DNA of 64,000 nucleotides, taken from Rhodamnia argentea (taxonomy: Eukaryota > Streptophyta > Magnoliopsida > Myrtales > Myrtaceae). Location: assembly GCF_020921035.1 (NCBI RefSeq), contig NC_063154.1, positions 6,076,001-6,140,000 of the forward strand. Reading direction: 5' to 3'. Position 1 is the stretch's first letter. The number at the start of each line of letters is the position of its first letter. The notes beneath the pieces are model-generated. The model did no database searches and had not been told where the DNA came from. It saw nothing but the letters and a program-made list of their open reading frames with translations. The translations under genes were made by a program, and so were the position numbers. This document shows positions 46,601-58,760 of this stretch, one piece after another.

Positions 46601-48006
46601 ATGTTTGGTCGAGTCCTTTGCCTTTTCCACCTCTGGTCTGAATAAAATGCATGAGTTGAATGAATAGCTAAATGTTCTACTCCTTTCGTGTGCTGATTTC
46701 AAATCAAGAAACTGCGTACAAAATTTATTACGAAAAGAAATGAGCGCAAGAGGAGGCGAGAAGAAACTCAAGGGTCAGGACATTACAAAAAAGCACCAAA
46801 ACAATTGAAGACTTTTGAACTCCCTCCAGAAAGCAAATCAGCTACTCTTGAGACAGCTGATGTTTCTGCTAAACCAGATGATGAAAAGACTAAGGACAAA
46901 GATGATACCAATGACAATGTTGATGATCAGAGCATGAATGAAGGAGCAGATAATAATGAGGATTTAGAGGAAGATCCTGAAGAAGATCCCGAAGAGTTTG
47001 ATGAAATGGAGGAAACAGCATCCCAACTTGAGACTTCTAAAGAGGCAAGCCAAGCTTTCTTGTTATGCTTGTTTGTTTCTTGTTCTGAAATTAGATGATT
47101 GTTCTGTGTGAGCCAGTGCTTTGCATCTTGTTACTTCAATCTTTGGATATTTTTCATGCAATTGTCTAATTGCTTTCGAATTTGATTCTTGAAGGCATCT
47201 GAGCAAGTGGATAATAGTGATGTCAATACTGGGCCTGAAAAGGTTGGTTGGGACAAAGAGAGCGGAGCAGAGGAACCGGCGAAGGATAAGGAATCTGCAA
47301 AGGACAAATCTAGTGCGACAACTCCCGGGTCTAAGCCAGATCATGATACTAGCGCACCAGGAAAAGGAGAGGAAGTGGGAACAGGGACGAAACAAGCAGC
47401 TGATGAGGATAGTGTGGTCAATAAGGAATTACTGCAGGCATGTCTGCTGCCTCATTTTTTTTTTTTTGTCTGCTTTTATTTGAATTTTTTATTCATATTA
47501 TAGTTTAATATATTTTCAGTTTCTTAATTTATTGGATTTTTATTTGCTTCGTCTTCAAGTGATACTAATTCTCTTACGGTCATTTTAACTGGGAACAGGC
47601 TTTCAGGTTCTTTGACAGAAACCGAGTTGGATACGTAAAGGTGCGTAGAAATTCTCCTTTCCCTTGTTACTTTATAATTCATCAGGGAGAGTGAGGGGCT
47701 GTCCTTCCCTTTTTTTAGGTTGAAGATATGAGGTTGATCATTCACAGCTTAGGGAAGTTCGTATCGCATAGAGATGTCAAGGTAAGAAATTGCATGCCAT
47801 TATTTTTTGTGTAGGGATTTAATTCCTCCTTTATATTTGATTTCCTTGGTACTGTGAGTTTTGGGCTCGACTGAATGTACTTTTTTTTTTCCCTTTTGAC
47901 TCTTCTCTTAAATCAGGAGCTAGTGGCATGCGCGTTATGGGAGAGCAATACTGGAAGAGACGACCGCATTCTCTATGAGAAGCTCGTTAGAATGTGTGAT
48001 GTTTGA
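34643..48006 (+). CDS. RSA1: RSA1/EMB1579-like nuclear EF-hand protein (CCAR1/DBC1 family)
   Basis: Plant homologue of CCAR1/DBC1; Arabidopsis RSA1 (EMB1579) is a nuclear calcium-binding regulator of salt response and development. Exons: 34643-34714, 35419-35622, 37316-37606, 37816-37916, 38151-38855, 38961-39006, 39971-40063, 40152-40207, 40430-40547, 42564-42775, 42899-42962, 43472-43645, 44952-44982, 45069-46207, 46315-46389, 46524-46598, 46709-47044, 47195-47437, 47599-47640, 47719-47781, 47917-48006 (4230 nt, 1409 residues). Regions: a Gly/Ser/Tyr-rich N-terminus; an Arg/Glu repeat tract at about residues 345-419; '[20 protein letters not shown]' from about 474; the inactive Nudix-like DBC1 domain at about 563-712; a Lys/Glu-rich region at 723-1102 with repeated 'KKIIRKIVK'-type motifs; an acidic tract ([13 protein letters not shown]); and a C-terminal EF-hand-like region ([20 protein letters not shown]). 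Introns after 47044 and 47437 start with GC. Confidence 0.9.
35951..36060. repeat. 55-bp tandem duplication in RSA1 intron 2
   Basis: Two adjacent copies (35951-36005 and 36006-36060) of a unit containing 'CAATTTAATTCTTTCAAACT' and 'GTTGTCATGCATGTATTTTG', nearly identical. Recent local duplication. Confidence 0.85.
41215..41398 (+). mobile_element. Au-type SINE in RSA1 intron 9
   Basis: Matches the plant Au SINE layout as I know it: 'GCAGCCTGGTTCACCATGCT', then 'GGGAAGGGTTGGACGACTA', 'GCCTTACCTTGCAATTGCA', 'GCTGTTTCCATGGCTCAAAC' and the typical end 'GGCCAAGGCTCCCCTTCAC'. Similar AT-rich sequences flank it (ACAATAGTATTATTG and ACAATATTATTAT), an imperfect target-site duplication. It lies in sense orientation in the roughly 2-kb intron. 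Confidence 0.75.
41493..42376 (-). other. Antisense coding-like block with tandem 54-codon repeat in RSA1 intron 9
   Basis: Two overlapping minus-strand frames are open (42376-41990 and 42086-41493, 128 and 197 codons). The second contains a 162-bp tandem duplication (41494-41655 and 41656-41817) that keeps frame. Each unit reads '[15 protein letters not shown]', then '[15 protein letters not shown]' and '[15 protein letters not shown]'. I do not recognise the family. It may be an inserted gene or transposon fragment, and it is spliced out of RSA1. Confidence 0.4.
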
Positions 48007-50925
48007 GACCAAGGAAACTCCTCTTCCCATAGATTGGGAATTGTTCCGGAATTTCTTCAGGGGCGATATCATCTTGAGCTCTCAGGAGCATGCACACCTT
48101 TCATTTGGTAATTGCACTCGAGGTTCCAATTTTATTCGTGATCAAATAATGTAGTATGGCCATTATATCGTGTGATTTTTCATCTCTTGATTAACTGCGG
48201 GTACAACTCGTATAGTTGTGGATTTTTGCGAGGAATAGGTCGGTATATCTGAATACTACTCAGTCCTGATCGGTTCTTGAATTAGCCATTTAATGGCAAA
48301 GGTTAAACCCTTCGTGTGAACATATTTCATGAAAAATACGGTTTCAAAATAGTCCAAATGTCTAGTAACCTGATGGTCCGGCTGATGCGCCTTCGCCGGA
48401 GACGGCTTCGTTATTTCTAAAATGCAATGAGGTCTTGGCTATACTTAGTTTAGTTGGGATGATTATACAAATGGCCTTTGCCCAATGTACAAAGTCAATG
48501 AAATTTTGGCTCAATATGTATCGTGTCTTTGAACTTTCAATGTAAACGCAGTTTCTCAGTTTTTGGTAAATTGTCAATCTAATTTTTAAAGTATATGAAA
48601 GTATCTAATGTTATCTTAGTTGACGAAATTTGTTGATTTGGTTTTCAATATGGTAAGTTTGACCGGGCTAAAAAAAATGACTTTACACTTGGATTATTCG
48701 TGTAAAATATTGAACTCCAATCAAGATAAAATTATCCAGGTCATCAAACAATATAGGTAAATTATATTTCCAAATAAAACAAATTAAAAGGATCATCATA
48801 TTTTAGTTTTGAGTTGAATATTAAGTACACATATCAAACCTTAATGGTCTATATTGAATAAATTAGAAGTGCAAGGACATGTTAATTAGGGGTGATTAGT
48901 TCTTGCTTCGGTCCAGTTTCACGCGGTTCAATTATTAATCGGTTGAGTTTTTTTTTTTTTTTGGTTGTGATTCGTCATTAAAGTTGTGGACTCGTAAGTA
49001 AACAATGACGTCACCACGCAAATGCCGACCCCCCACGCGAGATCGCTTTCCCTGGCGTTGTCATATATTTTCCTCCCCCGATCCTTCAGCCGCGAGAAAC
49101 GGACAAATTCCCTCAAAGCCTCCTCCTCCTTTACACACACAGCGACTTAAATGGTGAAGCAACAAGGTTGAAGTTTCGGTACAGAGAGCTCGAGCGAGCT
49201 CCTGCGAAATGCTTTCAAGCTTCAATGGATGGTTATCTTCTTCCTTCCTTCGTTTCTTGCTTCTTGGCCGGTTTGAGGGATTGAGGTGGGAGGGGGGGAC
49301 CACTCAGTCGTCGTCTTCGTCGTCTCAGATGGGAGGGAAATATCGGTAACATTTAGGAAATTTTTTTTCTGATTAGATCCAATTCCTCATTGGAATCGGG
49401 AACTAGACCACACCAACCGGTTCCATCTAGTTTAGGTAGTTCTCAATTCGATCGATTCATTATGCTCAGCCTTAATGTTAACCGTCTCTCACTGTCTGTC
49501 TTTTTATAGTCCTCAACTTTGGTTTTACTTGATTATTGTAATAGCGGATGAGTTTTGTTTCCAATGATTTTTCATCACGTTCTTCCTCTTCCTTTTCTAT
49601 AACAGCATGTTCAACAAAAAAAACAAAAAACAAAGGAACAAAAAAAAAAAAAACGCGGTCGAGTATATACATCATAAATGTAATAACAACCAAAGAGACG
49701 TACTGTCGCGGACAAGTTACTAATTTCAGGTTTTGTAATTATTCTAGTTAAGTTCCATTGTCCAAATAGTACGAGTTGCGACCCACCTCTACATCGTGTG
49801 GTAAGTACTTTAGCAATGTGAGATGGTTACATGTAGGGTCGGACATGGGTCTCTAATAGATGGGTCAAAAAATGGATTAAACAAATTAATTTGGATCGGT
49901 TCATTTTCAACCCGACCGGCCGACTCTAGCCCTTGTCACCGCTTGTCGGGGGCATGATTTCGGGATTTTCTAAGACTTGGCTCAATAGTACTTTTGTACA
50001 GTGAATGCGAATGATCTCCTGGACATATGAAGAGTCGGGCTAACACCATCTTAACCAAAAGGGACGAGGAATTTTTGGGCAATTAGGCTTGACAAGGAAA
50101 AGAGAGGTCGTGTCACTAATTTGTTTTTTTTACCCCGTTCTTCCCTGTTTCCATATTTGAAAAGTATGCAGGGCATTAAATGCTGAACACAGACCCTTTT
50201 TGTTGTGGTGGGGGGGAAGGCAAATGGGGACCCGTGGGTCGCTATGTATCACGTGCGAGGCAATTTATTACACCGTACCTCGTACAAAAAGCGACCGATC
50301 ACGGACCCGCAAATCATGGGACCGGTGGTACGGTCCTTCTCCTCCCCCCACTCCGCTCTTCTTCTGAAGGAGGCGACGAAAGGAAATTCCAGCAATCTCT
50401 TTCAACTCGAATTTTGGGTCCGAGTTCTCGATCTCTGATTCCGGATACGGAATTTCGCATAGTTAATCACGGCGACGTCCATAATTTAGGCTTGGAATTC
50501 GAGCTCGAATTGTTCGTGTGTCATCCACGCATTTGTAAATGTTGGATATTAGTCGTCTTTGACGTGGATGGAGCAGATCGAATCGTATCATCTCTTCTTC
50601 TTTGAGTACCTCTGGGGATTAAGTCTGCCAAAACCGTGGGCGGGAAGTTAACTCAGTATAATTGAACCGGGTGATTTGACCCGCTGCCGTAACCCAAAAG
50701 GCCAAAAAAAAAAAAAAAACAGGGTGGAATCGTTTCTAATATTGAAGTTCCCTATTAGCATTTCTATGGCAATCGCTGTTTTTAAGATTGAACTTTGTAT
50801 ATGTTACCTAATGAGAGGTAAATCTCGCCTTGCCGATACACGTGTTCTTATGGATCTCGACTTTATTGACTTCCTTACAATTTTGCTGATCTTATACCGT
50901 TACAAAATCTAAGGAGTTGCATGTA
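48007..50925. other. RSA1 3' end and intergenic, no gene seen
   Basis: Begins with the RSA1 3' UTR. About 48530-48850 holds weak MITE-like phrases ('GAACTTTCAATGTAAAC', 'ACATATCAAACC'). Frames at 49061-49303 and 50180-50605 have no recognisable domain. Confidence 0.5.
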
Positions 50926-50929
50926 ACGC

Positions 50930-51350
50930 TTTCGCTTCGGATTTCTCTCGCTAGAAGTCAATCGACAAGTAAAATCCATTTGGTAAAAACCTTGTCGAAG
51001 TAGAAATCCGTTTGGTAAAAAAATTGACTTATGGTAGGATTTTTAACTTATGGCAAGGTTTTTGGCCAACTTTGAGAAGTAATTTTTTTTTACTTCTCCG
51101 CTTTAGAATCACTTTTTCGATCACACCGACCTCTGTTCGCCCACCTCCGCCGGTCGACCGTTGAAGATTTTGTTAATAATGTTTCAAAAGTAGAAATTTT
51201 CAACCGTTACCAAACGAATTTTTCTTATCAGAAGTCAATCTGAAGCAAAAGTAGAAAAATCAAATTCCGCTTTTGAGGAGAAGTAGAGAAATCAACCTTC
51301 GGTCGGAAGTTGATTTCTGATAAAGAAGTGTTACCATGCGCGCCTTAAGA
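50930..51350. mobile_element. MITE remnant ending in CCATGCGCGCCTTA
   Basis: Contains paired motifs 'AGTAGAAATCCGTTTGGTAA' (left) and 'CGTTACCAAACGAATTTTTC' (right, inverted). It ends 'GTGTTACCATGCGCGCCTTA'. Same family as 4505-4760 (opposite orientation) and similar in terminus to 5590-5795. hAT-like by its terminus; no duplication resolved. Confidence 0.5.
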
Positions 51351-51425
51351 GAGCAATTCTAGCATGTATCGCCAATGCAAAATATATTTACGCAAGTAGC
51401 CCCACACATCATTAATTTAACAAGT

Positions 51426-51965
51426 AAAAAATTATTCAAAAAGTCATAAACTTATTACGCGGCGGTCAATTTAGATCTAAACTTTTTAAGTTGTTAATTT
51501 AATCATAGATATTTGACAATGTAGTCCTTCAGTCCAATTTTGGTTAGAAATTCCTAACGTGCACGCCGGCCATCTTACGTGGCACGATCGACACTAACAT
51601 GGACTGTTTTTGCAATTTTTAATTTTTTTTAAAATCCTTTCCTTTTTTCCGTTTTCTTTCTTTCTCTTATTTTCTTCTCTTTTATTTATCTTCCCTTTGT
51701 TCCTAGCCGGTGAAGGTCGTCATCATCACCGGGGGCCCCAGCTACCCTGTCGGCCGATAAGGAGGAAAAAAAAGAAAATTAAAGAATGGAAAAGGAAGAA
51801 AAGAAAAGAAAAGGAAAAAGATAAAATATATATTTTTTAGAAAATGCAAAATAGTCCACATCAATGTAGATCGTGCAACATACAACGAAATTGGCAAAAT
51901 TGAAAATTTTAAAATTGAATTGATCGCCATACAATAGGTTAAAAACTTTTTGAACAATTCAGAAA
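51426..51965. mobile_element. Diverged MULE-like foldback element
   Basis: The left arm 'ATTCAAAAAGTCATAAACTT' is matched by 'GTTCAAAAAGTTTTTAACC' from the right end. It has a 'CATCTTACGTGGCACGATCG' subterminal block, a pyrimidine tract (51610-51700), a GC core (51705-51758) and a purine tract (51759-51845). Same family as 53065-53644 and 54440-54975. No duplication found. Confidence 0.6.
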
Positions 51966-52014
51966 AAAAGAAAATATAAGAAAAAAATTCATAAAATATA
52001 AATGATGAAAATAC

Positions 52015-52145
52015 CATTGGCCAGGCCCCTATTTGAAACAACAAGCGCACTTTAGGTTCTTATTTGAAATAAGATTCATTTCGGACCTATATTTAAGGAA
52101 AAAAAGAAAATGAAAGCAGTTTAGGCCCTTATTTAAAATTTTCTT
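52015..52145. repeat. Single arm of the 19717-20251 MITE family
   Basis: Repeats of 'CCCCTATTTGAAACAA', 'GTTCTTATTTGAAATAAG' and 'GGCCCTTATTTAAAATTTTC' match the right arm of the 19717-20251 element. The opposite arm is missing. Confidence 0.6.
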
Positions 52146-53064
52146 CAAGTTTAAACTGAGAAATGAAAGGAAATTATCCGCAAAGTCGAGGGTCGTAAAG
52201 AAAGAGAAAAATCATATCTCGTAATTGCACATTACTCTTTGATTACTCAAACCTTGAACTTGAGTAACTTCTCCTTGGAAAACAAGATCTACACCTCTCT
52301 CTCTCTCTCTTTGCTTTTTTTCCTTTCCTTTTGGGTCGAAACAAGATCAATATGTCATAAGTACATTTCCACGACAAGATGCGCGTACCTCTTTATGGCG
52401 TTCCATCGCCACTGAGTGCTTCCGGTACTTCAAAAACAAAAAAAAAACTCGGGATACGTTCGTTAGCTTTTGTGTTTTGCTGATATAATGGGAATGTAAA
52501 CCTAGGGTTTCTGCAAACCCACCCAACGGTCTCGTGCAGAGATCGACTTTCGCTTGTAAGGCAGGCGACCGAACAGCGGTACTGTACATTGATTACTCAT
52601 CATCCTCGTCTTTGTCAGTAGGTCCGAACTTAAAAGACTCCTCTCCTCTCCTAACGAGAAGTAAGCAGACAGGCTTTTCCCCTTTCGTTCCCTTTGCCAA
52701 AGGGCACTAAAGGGGGAAACATGCAACCACCCGGGGAGACTTTGCATCGACTTCCAATGGTACTTCCCGTTAGGAGGGGGACGGCAGAGGGGGGAAAAAA
52801 ATGAAGCCTCTCATGTGGCGTTCTGACATAATGTTCTATTGCCTATACGTCCCCCGGCAAAAAAAAAAAAAAATGGACCCACTTCGATCAGTTTTTAGCA
52901 TCGTGAACGGTCGATCGATATCTGTCCTGTATTACATTGGGATACCGCGTTGCGGATCGATGTAAGGTTTCGCATGGATTTGCTTTTCTTTTAAGAAGAC
53001 AGGCGGGAAGCCATCAAAGATGAGAAAGTCGCTCTTAACAGTTTGATTGTTGTGGCAACGCATA
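52146..53064. other. Intergenic, no gene seen
   Basis: Short frames only. A (CT)n tract near 52296-52311 and an A run at 52860-52873. Confidence 0.5.
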
Positions 53065-53644
53065 GAAAACCGTTCAAAAAGTCCTGAATCTATTGCACAT
53101 TTATCAATTCAGTTTTAAACCTTTTATTTTTGCAAACAAAGTCTTAGCCTTTTCACATCATTGAGTCCATCCGGCCAATTTTGGTCAAGATCGTGAGGTA
53201 GTCGCCGGTCATCTTACGTGGCATATTCGGCGTTGACGTGGATAATTTTTAATAATATTTTAAAAAAAAATTTCTTTGCCCTTTTTTTTTTTTTTGATGA
53301 TCCAACGGGGATGTGAAGCCCTCGCCCAAGACCATCGTTACCAATGCAGCCGCGAAGGCCCTCGCCGGCACAGGAAAGAAGAAAAGAAAAAAAAAAGGAA
53401 AATAAAGCATAAACAAGTCGATAAAATTAAAATATTAGTAGGAATTATCCACAATAAGCGCATGACGTACCACGTAGGATGACCGGAGTCCATGTTAGGG
53501 ATTTCGGGCCAGAATTGGCCAGGTGGCCTCAATTGATAAGACGTGAAAATGTTTAAAATTCAATTAATAAAATTGAAAAGTTTAAGACTAGATCGGCATA
53601 AATGCAACATGTTTAAATTTTTTTTTTTTGTTGACAATTTTCCC
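53065..53644. mobile_element. Diverged MULE-like foldback element
   Basis: The left arm contains 'TTGCACATTTATCAATTCAG' and the right arm has the inverted equivalent ('GGCATAAATGCAACATG'). Subterminal 'CATCTTACGTGGCATATTCG' is shared with 51426-51965. The centre is T-rich, GC-rich (53297-53370), then A/G-rich. No target-site duplication recovered. Confidence 0.55.
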
Positions 53645-54439
53645 CTCTTAGAACTGCAACCCTCAAAAGCAAAAATCTGATCATGGCACTACAGCACGCT
53701 GTGCCCGTCTCGCCAAGGCCCACAGGACCCGAAGCACGGTTCCGAGGTCGCGTCGGCGACGGCAACCTTAGGCTTAGATGACCGCGACCATTCGTGTTGC
53801 GGCCAAGGAAGGAGGAGGGCGAAACTGTTTTATACCGGCTAACAGGTCATCCATCTCTTAGATTGAAGCGACGACGCCAAATTAATTCCCCGAGCCGATC
53901 GAGTCCCGATCTCGTTAATCAATAAAGAAATCGAACAACTTAACCGAGTGCCGTTGAAAAAGAGGAAAAAGACATCACGACCTACGAGGGCCTCTCTTAT
54001 GCGGTCGTAAAAAAAGATGCTTCTCCGCGAGACAGTACAGGACCATTAGCAGTTAAAGATCAAATTTACTGCCCTCAGCTAAAACGTGGTGCATGAGTTT
54101 AATTTCCATGGCAGGGTGGAGGGAGATTTAAGACCGGTCAGCTGTCAAAAAGCACGTTGGAGTACGCAGGGACGCTTAAATGAGTTCGTTCTCCGCTTTC
54201 CTTCCTCAGAAGAAACGGCACAAAATGAAAGGAGCCATCAAGGACCTTGAAAGGCCCTTTTCCTGTCTCCTTGGAACAGCATCTGTCGGGGCGGTGATCG
54301 ATGTGGAGGAAAAGGAAGAAAAACCTCAACGTGAGGAACATGGGGGGTGTTTGTCATATTTTGAAGCGTTGGTGCTTACTAGTAGTGTATTAGCAAGAAT
54401 CTAGAGGGACCTAGGTTGTTCATGCAAGTTATACTTCGA
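53645..54439. other. Intergenic, no gene seen
   Basis: Mixed-composition spacer between two MULE-like elements. No convincing coding frame. Confidence 0.5.
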
Positions 54440-54975
54440 GGGAAAATTATCATAAAAGCCCTTAACCTATTACATTTTTGTTAATTCAGTTCTAAATCTT
54501 ATAATAGTGCCAATTGAGTCATAAGTATTTTCACATTTTATCAATCGAGTCCATCCAGATAATTTTGACTGGAAACCGTTGATGTGGATGCTGGCCGTCC
54601 AACTTGTCACGGTCAACGTTAATGTAAAGAATTCTTTTTATAGTATTTTAATATTTTTTTAAATATTTTTTCTTATTATTCCTTTATTTCTTCTTATCTC
54701 TTTCCCTTTTTTCCTTTTCCTTTACTATGGTCGGTGAGTGTCGATGAGCCATCGTTTGCCACGGGAGAAAAAAAAGGGAAAACATAAGAAAGAGAAAAAA
54801 AGGAAAAAGAAAAGAACAAACAGGCGTCCATATCAATGGTTTCTAGTCACAGTTGGCCATATGGACTCAATTGACAAAATGGTGAAAATGTTTATTACTT
54901 AATCGCCATAATTTAAAGGATTGTAATTAAATTGGTAAAATTACAATAAGTTTAGGGCTTTTGGACAATTTTCCC
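54440..54975. mobile_element. MULE-like foldback element, 536 bp
   Basis: Termini 'GGGAAAATTATCATAAAAGC' and, from the right, 'GGGAAAATTGTCCAAAAGCC'. Both arms carry 'AATTGAGTC', 'TCACATTTT' and 'GTCCATCCAGATAATTTTGA'-type blocks. The core is a pyrimidine tract, a short GC-rich loop (54725-54763) and a purine tract. The flanking 9-mers do not match, so the duplication has decayed or the copy is old. Confidence 0.65.
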
Positions 54976-56207
54976 TGCCCGTCAGTATTGGCTACATTCG
55001 TTAGCCCTCACTCTCTTGACCTCCCCCTTGGCCTCTGTGCATACCTCTCTCTCTCTCTCTCACAAGTCCCAAACTAAGATATGAAGGTTGCAAGTTTGCG
55101 AGTTTGATGGCCTCAGGTGTCCTGGATTAAGGGTTACTTGTAACGACCTGGTACAAGGGTGGGAAGTGTTGGCAGTGGTCAGAAGGCCTGGACAAGGAGC
55201 TCTAGGATGGTGAATGTGGACAGAAGTGAACCGAATTACACGCTGAATGTGAGGACATCATTCCTTGGACGTGTGTGTGTGTGTGAAATTGGAATTGAAT
55301 CAAAATAGGCGTATTTGGCATAACAAAAACGCTTAGCCTTGGAACTCCAATGTTATGTGTTCTCAAATAATAGCACTCCTATGATGGTGACCTCCTGGGA
55401 AATTGCCCACTTATACGTTTAAAGGATAAAACCATGTGACTCGGGCGATGAAAAGCTAGATTAAAAATAGCACTTGACGAACCAAAGCCGACGGTATTCC
55501 GAGCAAGTTAATCTAGGCATGTCACATTATTAAGGCCCGCGCATAATCAATCGACAACCTATTTAGCCGGTGGTGGCCACTACGCGAATCAAGCTCCCGC
55601 ATTTAGGATTTCTTCTCACATGAAGGCGGCAATGAGCCAAGACCGTGTGGTCGACAGACGCGGCAAGATATTAAAATCTTCTAGTTGAACTTTCCTACAT
55701 TCATGTAAGTTACAGGTAAAGAGGCAGATGTAAATCCCTCTTTAAAGGGATTTTAATCAGCAATCAAAATAGGCCATCTACTTCCGTTGGAGGTTGCTGT
55801 GATGTGAATGCGGGCAGTGGCCTGATTAATTCCTTGTTATGGCCATTGAAGTCAGGCCTGAGCTTCTTGGTGAAGTGATTTCTAGTTTCTCTACCCAACT
55901 CCATTCAGTTCATAGCTTACCAAATTAACCTATCCTTCACATTGCCTTACTTTTCCTTTTAGTGGGGGGATGGTGGGAGTGGCGGTTGAGGGCATGAATA
56001 ACAACTGAAATCCTCGAAAATTAAAGAGAACGGCATTTATTATTTTATACATTTTTCATCACTGAATTTCTTTTTATCCTTTTTTTTTTCATGACCTTGA
56101 ACTTCATCTATGGTGAATAGGCACTGCTCATAGATTACCTCTCAAATCTCATAGATCACATGATATCGTCGACACCATAGATACTTAATTTAACGTTCGT
56201 TTGTTTA
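54976..56207. other. Intergenic, no gene seen
   Basis: Unassigned spacer with a (CT)n tract at about 55043-55061 and a (TG)n stretch at about 55272-55284. No domain-bearing frame. Confidence 0.5.
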
Positions 56208-56785
56208 CTGAAAATTTCAAATACGGATTTGAAGTATTATCGCTTTCTCAAAAGAGGGTTCAAAATGGATTGCAGTGGCCATATTAATCTCAGAGAAGTT
56301 CTAGCCTCGCCGGCCAACCAAATATTCTACCTAGGCATTATCATCCTTTATTTTTTATGATTATTTTTTCCTTTTTATGTTTTGTCTTCCCTTGTTGTCT
56401 GTGGCTGGTCTCGGATGATGGCTGGACACCCATGATACTCGGAGAGGGCTAGGGGAGGGTCGCATTCCTAACCCCACGGCTGGTGAGGGCCTAGGCGAGG
56501 GTAGTGACCCTTGCCAGCGACCGTGGAGAGCTTGTTGACCATCATTCAGTGGCCAACGAGGGTCGATGGCAAAGAAAAAAAAAGAAATGAGAAATAATAT
56601 ATAAATCAAAATTTTTTTTGGAGTAAAATGTCTTTGACCAGCCGGAATATTTATCCGACTAACGAGATCGGACCCTTATTTGAAATTGTTATGACCACTT
56701 CGGGCTCTTATTTGAACCAATATTCATTCTGAACACTCTTTTGAGATAATGAGGACGCTTTAGGCTCTTATTTGAAATTTTCTCC
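56208..56785. mobile_element. Diverged relative of the 19717-20251 MITE, both arms
   Basis: The left 'GAAAATTTCAAATACGG' pairs with 'GAAAATTTCAAATAAGA' from the right end. 'TTCTCAAAAGAGGGTTCAAA' pairs with 'TCTCAAAAGAGTGTTCAGAA'. The centre has a pyrimidine tract, a GC-rich core (56396-56570) and a purine tract. The flanks TTTGTTTA and TTTATTTA are similar, a possible decayed duplication. Confidence 0.6.
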
Positions 56786-57284
56786 TTTATTTAACCCATT
56801 TCATATGATCCTCAATTTGGAAGAACTTGTAATTTTGTGGAAAAGTTGGGAGAACCTAGGGCACTCAAGCTCAAGTGTCTCTCTACGTTTTTTATTTTTT
56901 ATTTTTCACTTCCAAACCTTTTCTTCCTTACTCGCGTATCTTAAGTATCTGAATAGTCCTTTCGAGCATGACACCTCACTTGCAGTATGCATCGTCGACT
57001 CTTTCAAACATGTATGCACATGCATCACTTCTGCCCTAAAATTTATGATTTGGCTTATAAGTCAACCAACGAGGGAAGGTCTTTAAGTGAGCTACGCACC
57101 TACATGCAACAAGGTGGTACAAGAAAAGGCCAAGTTGTTGAATATTCAATCTGCATGACTATATGTGACAAGGTGATACTATACACTTGTGTGATTCCCC
57201 CCCCTCCCCTCCTCCTCCTTTTTTTTTTTTTCATAGTACGGCTATAGCAAACAATGTCCTTGTGACCATGATTAACGGGATAAT

Positions 57285-57480
57285 TAAGTGTAAAAAAAAG
57301 TCATAAACCCATTACGCGGTGGCCAGTATAGTTCTAAACCTTTCAATTATGTCAATTTAATCATAAATTTTTGAACGATTTGCTAATATTGTCATTCATA
57401 CTAATTTTAGCTATAAATCGATGACATGACAATTTAGTTAGCGTCATTCATCCTACATGAATTTAGTGTTTATATGATTC
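57285..57480. repeat. Single arm of the 51426-51965 MULE-like family
   Basis: 'AAGTCATAAACCCATTACGC' and 'TCAATTTAATCATAAATTTT' match the left arm at 51430-51520. No partner arm seen. Confidence 0.55.
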
Positions 57481-58760
57481 GTTTTATGAGTCGGCGTGCG
57501 AGGGAAAGTTCTTTTAAGTAAACAAAATGGCATGTACGTATGTTATGAACCACAATAGTAACCCCCCCCCCATATAGCCGTCTGCTAACCATCGATTCGT
57601 ATGTAACAAGGTTGGCACTAGACACCTGCGGGGGTTAGGGTTTTTTCGTTTTTCCTTTATGGTACCACCACAGCAGACGGCATCGTCTTCTGGCCGCGAT
57701 TAAGAAGGGTCCATGTGCTAATGATGTTATGATTTATAACGAGTCGGATACTGGGTAGTACAATGAATTTAGTGATTACTCAGAACCAGGAGCTTTTTCA
57801 CTGGCCTTCATAAATTTTTACTGTGCACCCCTCTCCTTTTTTTTGAATGTCGTACGGTTCTTTAGTTATTACTCAGTTGTCGTTTTCCTCCAGCGTATTC
57901 AAAGATTGTTTTTTTTTTTTTTTGAATGAGGTAGGGTTGGTGGTTGGAGAGCATCGCCATTTGATGTCGATAACCTTGAGATGATGACCAGAGAAACCTT
58001 TCCTATCTTGGATTTCAACTAATGATTAGTGAAGAGGATGAGCGTCTGGACTCGTGCATCGAATGATCATAAAGAAGCTTTCTTTTTATCTTGGATTTCC
58101 TTTTCAAAGAAACGGCCAAACGCTCGGATTCTTTTGGCGGCGTCAGTCTCCAAGAACACTCGTTTACTCATTTTGATGACTTCCGACAGTTTTTTCGCAC
58201 TCCCATGTATTGTGATTTGTGTACTTTAAAACTTTGACCCACCCTCTCTCTCTCTCTCTCTCATTGAGCTCGTTGGTCACAGCCATGACAGCTTGAGCAA
58301 GCCGCGAGTTTGATATCGACCAGTATGGGATCGATAGGGTGGGGGAATAGAGATCAAGCGAGTCCGGCAAGCTTCAGGAACGAAGCTTGAGACAGCCATG
58401 GGAAACTAGGCCTCGAATTGATCCCCTGGCCTCGATCGGGACTTGATTCGAGATAGCGACCGTACCCGGCCTTGAGTCCTAGGGCAAAGGCGATGGGATA
58501 GCGACCTTGAGTCTGAACAATGAGGTTGTGACTCGAATGTGTTGCGCGCATGCGGCAGCGTAGCATCAGGGAGAGAGATTTGATAATTTACAGAGAGATT
58601 TTCATAAAGAAGAGAAGCATTTAGGCTATTTAGAATGTTATATCGTATCCAGCCAGGTCTTTGCACTTTTGAAAGTGGAGACCATCCTATATCACCATGT
58701 ATTGAGGGAATGCCATCTATATATGGAGTCTGCAACTGCACTTATTGAAATGTTCTCTAA
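57481..58760. other. Intergenic, no gene seen
   Basis: Contains a (TC)n tract at about 58243-58262 and a T run at 57909-57924. No recognisable gene. Confidence 0.5.

Noticed and set aside
50180..50605. 141-codon plus-strand frame
   Set aside because: No recognisable domain, an overlapping frame on the same strand, and no splice partners or promoter evidence. Not enough to call a gene.
53065..54975. Pair of elements taken as long terminal repeats of a retrotransposon
   Set aside because: Each unit is internally inverted, not a direct terminal repeat, and there is no gag/pol coding sequence between them.
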